Part shown: positions 63,471-64,000 of the stretch, piece by piece
Numbering within the stretch: position 1 is the first letter of the stretch
How the letters are laid out: each line of letters begins with the position of its first letter
NCBI RefSeq assembly: GCF_030159855.1
Contig: NZ_BSNG01000001.1
Coordinates: 1,736,001 to 1,800,000 of the forward strand
DNA: 64,000 nucleotides
Direction: 5' to 3'
Origin: Devosia yakushimensis
GTDB lineage: Bacteria; Pseudomonadota; Alphaproteobacteria; Rhizobiales; Devosiaceae
Made by a program: the position numbers and the translations under genes
Notes under the pieces: model-generated
The model's database searches: none
What the model was told of the DNA's origin: nothing
The model's input: only the letters and a program-made list of their open reading frames with translations

Positions 63471-63861
63471 TGGATTCCTGCCTACGCGAGGATGACACCG
63501 TGGGTGGGCGGATTTCGCGTCATAACCACAGTCGCCTTCCTCGGGCTTGACCCGAGGATCATTCGCCGCTTGTGCCGTGTTGAGGGTGGCCCTCGGGTCA
63601 AGCCCGAGGGAGGCGGCGGTGGGGAGGTGAGCCTTTAGCATGGATTCCGGCTTTCGCCGGAATGACGCTGTGGGTGGGGCGAACTTCACGTCATAACCAC
63701 AGTCGCCTTCCTCGGGCTTGACCCGAGGATCATTCGCCGCTTGTGCCGCGTTGAGAGTGGCCCTCGGGTCGAGCCCGAGGGAAGCGGCGGTGGGTTTGGT
63801 GAGTCTCCGCGGCACGTGCCGGAGTCCCGCGCGCAGAGGTTCCGGCCTGCGCCGGAATGAC
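63471..63861. repeat. Repeat cluster: A-B-A-B-A with a tandem composite duplication
   Basis: Single family A hairpins at 63471-63496, 63641-63666 and 63835-63861 alternate with inverted family B elements at 63533-63615 and 63703-63787. The segments about 63493-63640 and 63664-63812 are two copies of one unit (shared text includes cataaccacagtcgccttcc and the whole B element). The 454-nt gap contains no gene. Confidence 0.92.
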
Positions 63862-63900
63862 ATTGTGGGTGGAAAGGCGCCGCGTTGGCCGTTCAGCGTT

Positions 63901-64000
63901 TTAGAAGCCGGCGAATTGCGGCGCTATGCTGGTGGCGAGTTTGGTGGCTTCAGCTTGCTGGTCGGGCGAGGCGATGGAATTGGCCTGGTTGATCAGGTCG
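63901..64000 (-). CDS. C-terminal end of an unidentified protein (runs off the window)
   Basis: A minus-strand frame enters at the window edge and ends at TAA (63901-63903) after 32 visible residues, which include DLINQANSIASPDQQAEATK and end SIAPQFAGF. The composition is protein-like (helical, Ala/Gln-rich), and the end lies about 40 nt beyond the last repeat. Too little is seen to name a family. Confidence 0.55.
   Translation of the reverse strand, partial: DLINQANSIASPDQQAEATKLATSIAPQFAGF

Noticed and set aside
63493..63812. CRISPR-like array
   Set aside because: Only two long copies are present with no regular short repeat-spacer pattern and no cas genes; it is a tandem duplication of palindromic repeats.

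Overview
The window looks like a chromosomal segment of a GC-rich alphaproteobacterium of the order Hyphomicrobiales (Rhizobiales), most likely Devosia or a close relative. This is inferred from gene order, not from a database search: sdhE/recG, the coaD-ppi-ppi-queA-tgt group, ssb divergent from uvrA, a fused secDF with yajC, and the run serS-tatCBA-scpBA-SPOR-argS-dgt-erpA. Nearly all of the sequence is core housekeeping. I see no prophage, insertion sequence, CRISPR array or rRNA operon.

Layout. 1-5.7 kb: 5' part of sdhE, recG, and glmS-glmU for UDP-GlcNAc synthesis. 5.8-7.4 kb: an anchored coiled-coil protein, tRNA-Lys(TTT) with its promoter, and a small membrane protein. 7.5-11 kb: tgt-pgi-map. 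11.2-15.1 kb: a secreted protein, a class C beta-lactamase, a GIY-YIG nuclease gene enclosed by a 27-bp inverted repeat, queA and a YdcZ-type transporter. 15.3-19.3 kb: a run lysE-MFS-GNAT-coaD-ppi-ppi. 19.7-22.5 kb: gyrA. 22.7-32.3 kb: an accessory stretch (ArsR/AHSA1 pair, S66 peptidase, VOC protein, HxlR/qorB divergent pair, MMPL transporter, diguanylate cyclase). 32.5-37 kb: ssb, a LysE exporter and uvrA, with LexA boxes upstream of ssb and uvrA. 37.4-40.7 kb: two very short DUF1127-type genes, trmFO, and homologues of the complex I assembly factors NDUFAF6 and NDUFAF3. 40.9-44.9 kb: secDF, yajC and a DUF815 ATPase. 45.7-53.8 kb: nlpD-like gene, surE, serS, tatCBA, an unaccompanied ABC ATPase, scpBA. 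54.2-59.5 kb: SPOR protein, argS, dgt. 59.6-64 kb: erpA, two tandem beta-lactamase-fold hydrolases, xthA, and a repeat-rich end.

The functional themes are replication and repair (recG, gyrA, ssb, uvrA, xthA, dgt, scpAB), tRNA maturation and charging (tgt, queA, trmFO, serS, argS), protein export (secDF, yajC, tatABC), and envelope and division (glmS, glmU, nlpD-like, SPOR). Many genes overlap by 1 or 4 nt, which indicates translational coupling.

Intergenic DNA carries three families of palindromic repeats. Family A contains cattcccgcg/cgcgggaatg arms. Family B is an element of about 80 bp made of two CCCTCGGG...CCCGAGGG palindromes around an asymmetric spacer, found in both orientations. Family C contains CCTCCCC/GGGGAGG arms. 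The most unusual arrangement is the GIY-YIG nuclease gene sitting between two family B palindromes, which suggests a nuclease-linked mobile repeat. Other points worth checking are loss of most zinc ligands in Tgt, non-canonical quinolone-pocket residues in GyrA, and apparent absence of nagZ and pcm from their expected places.
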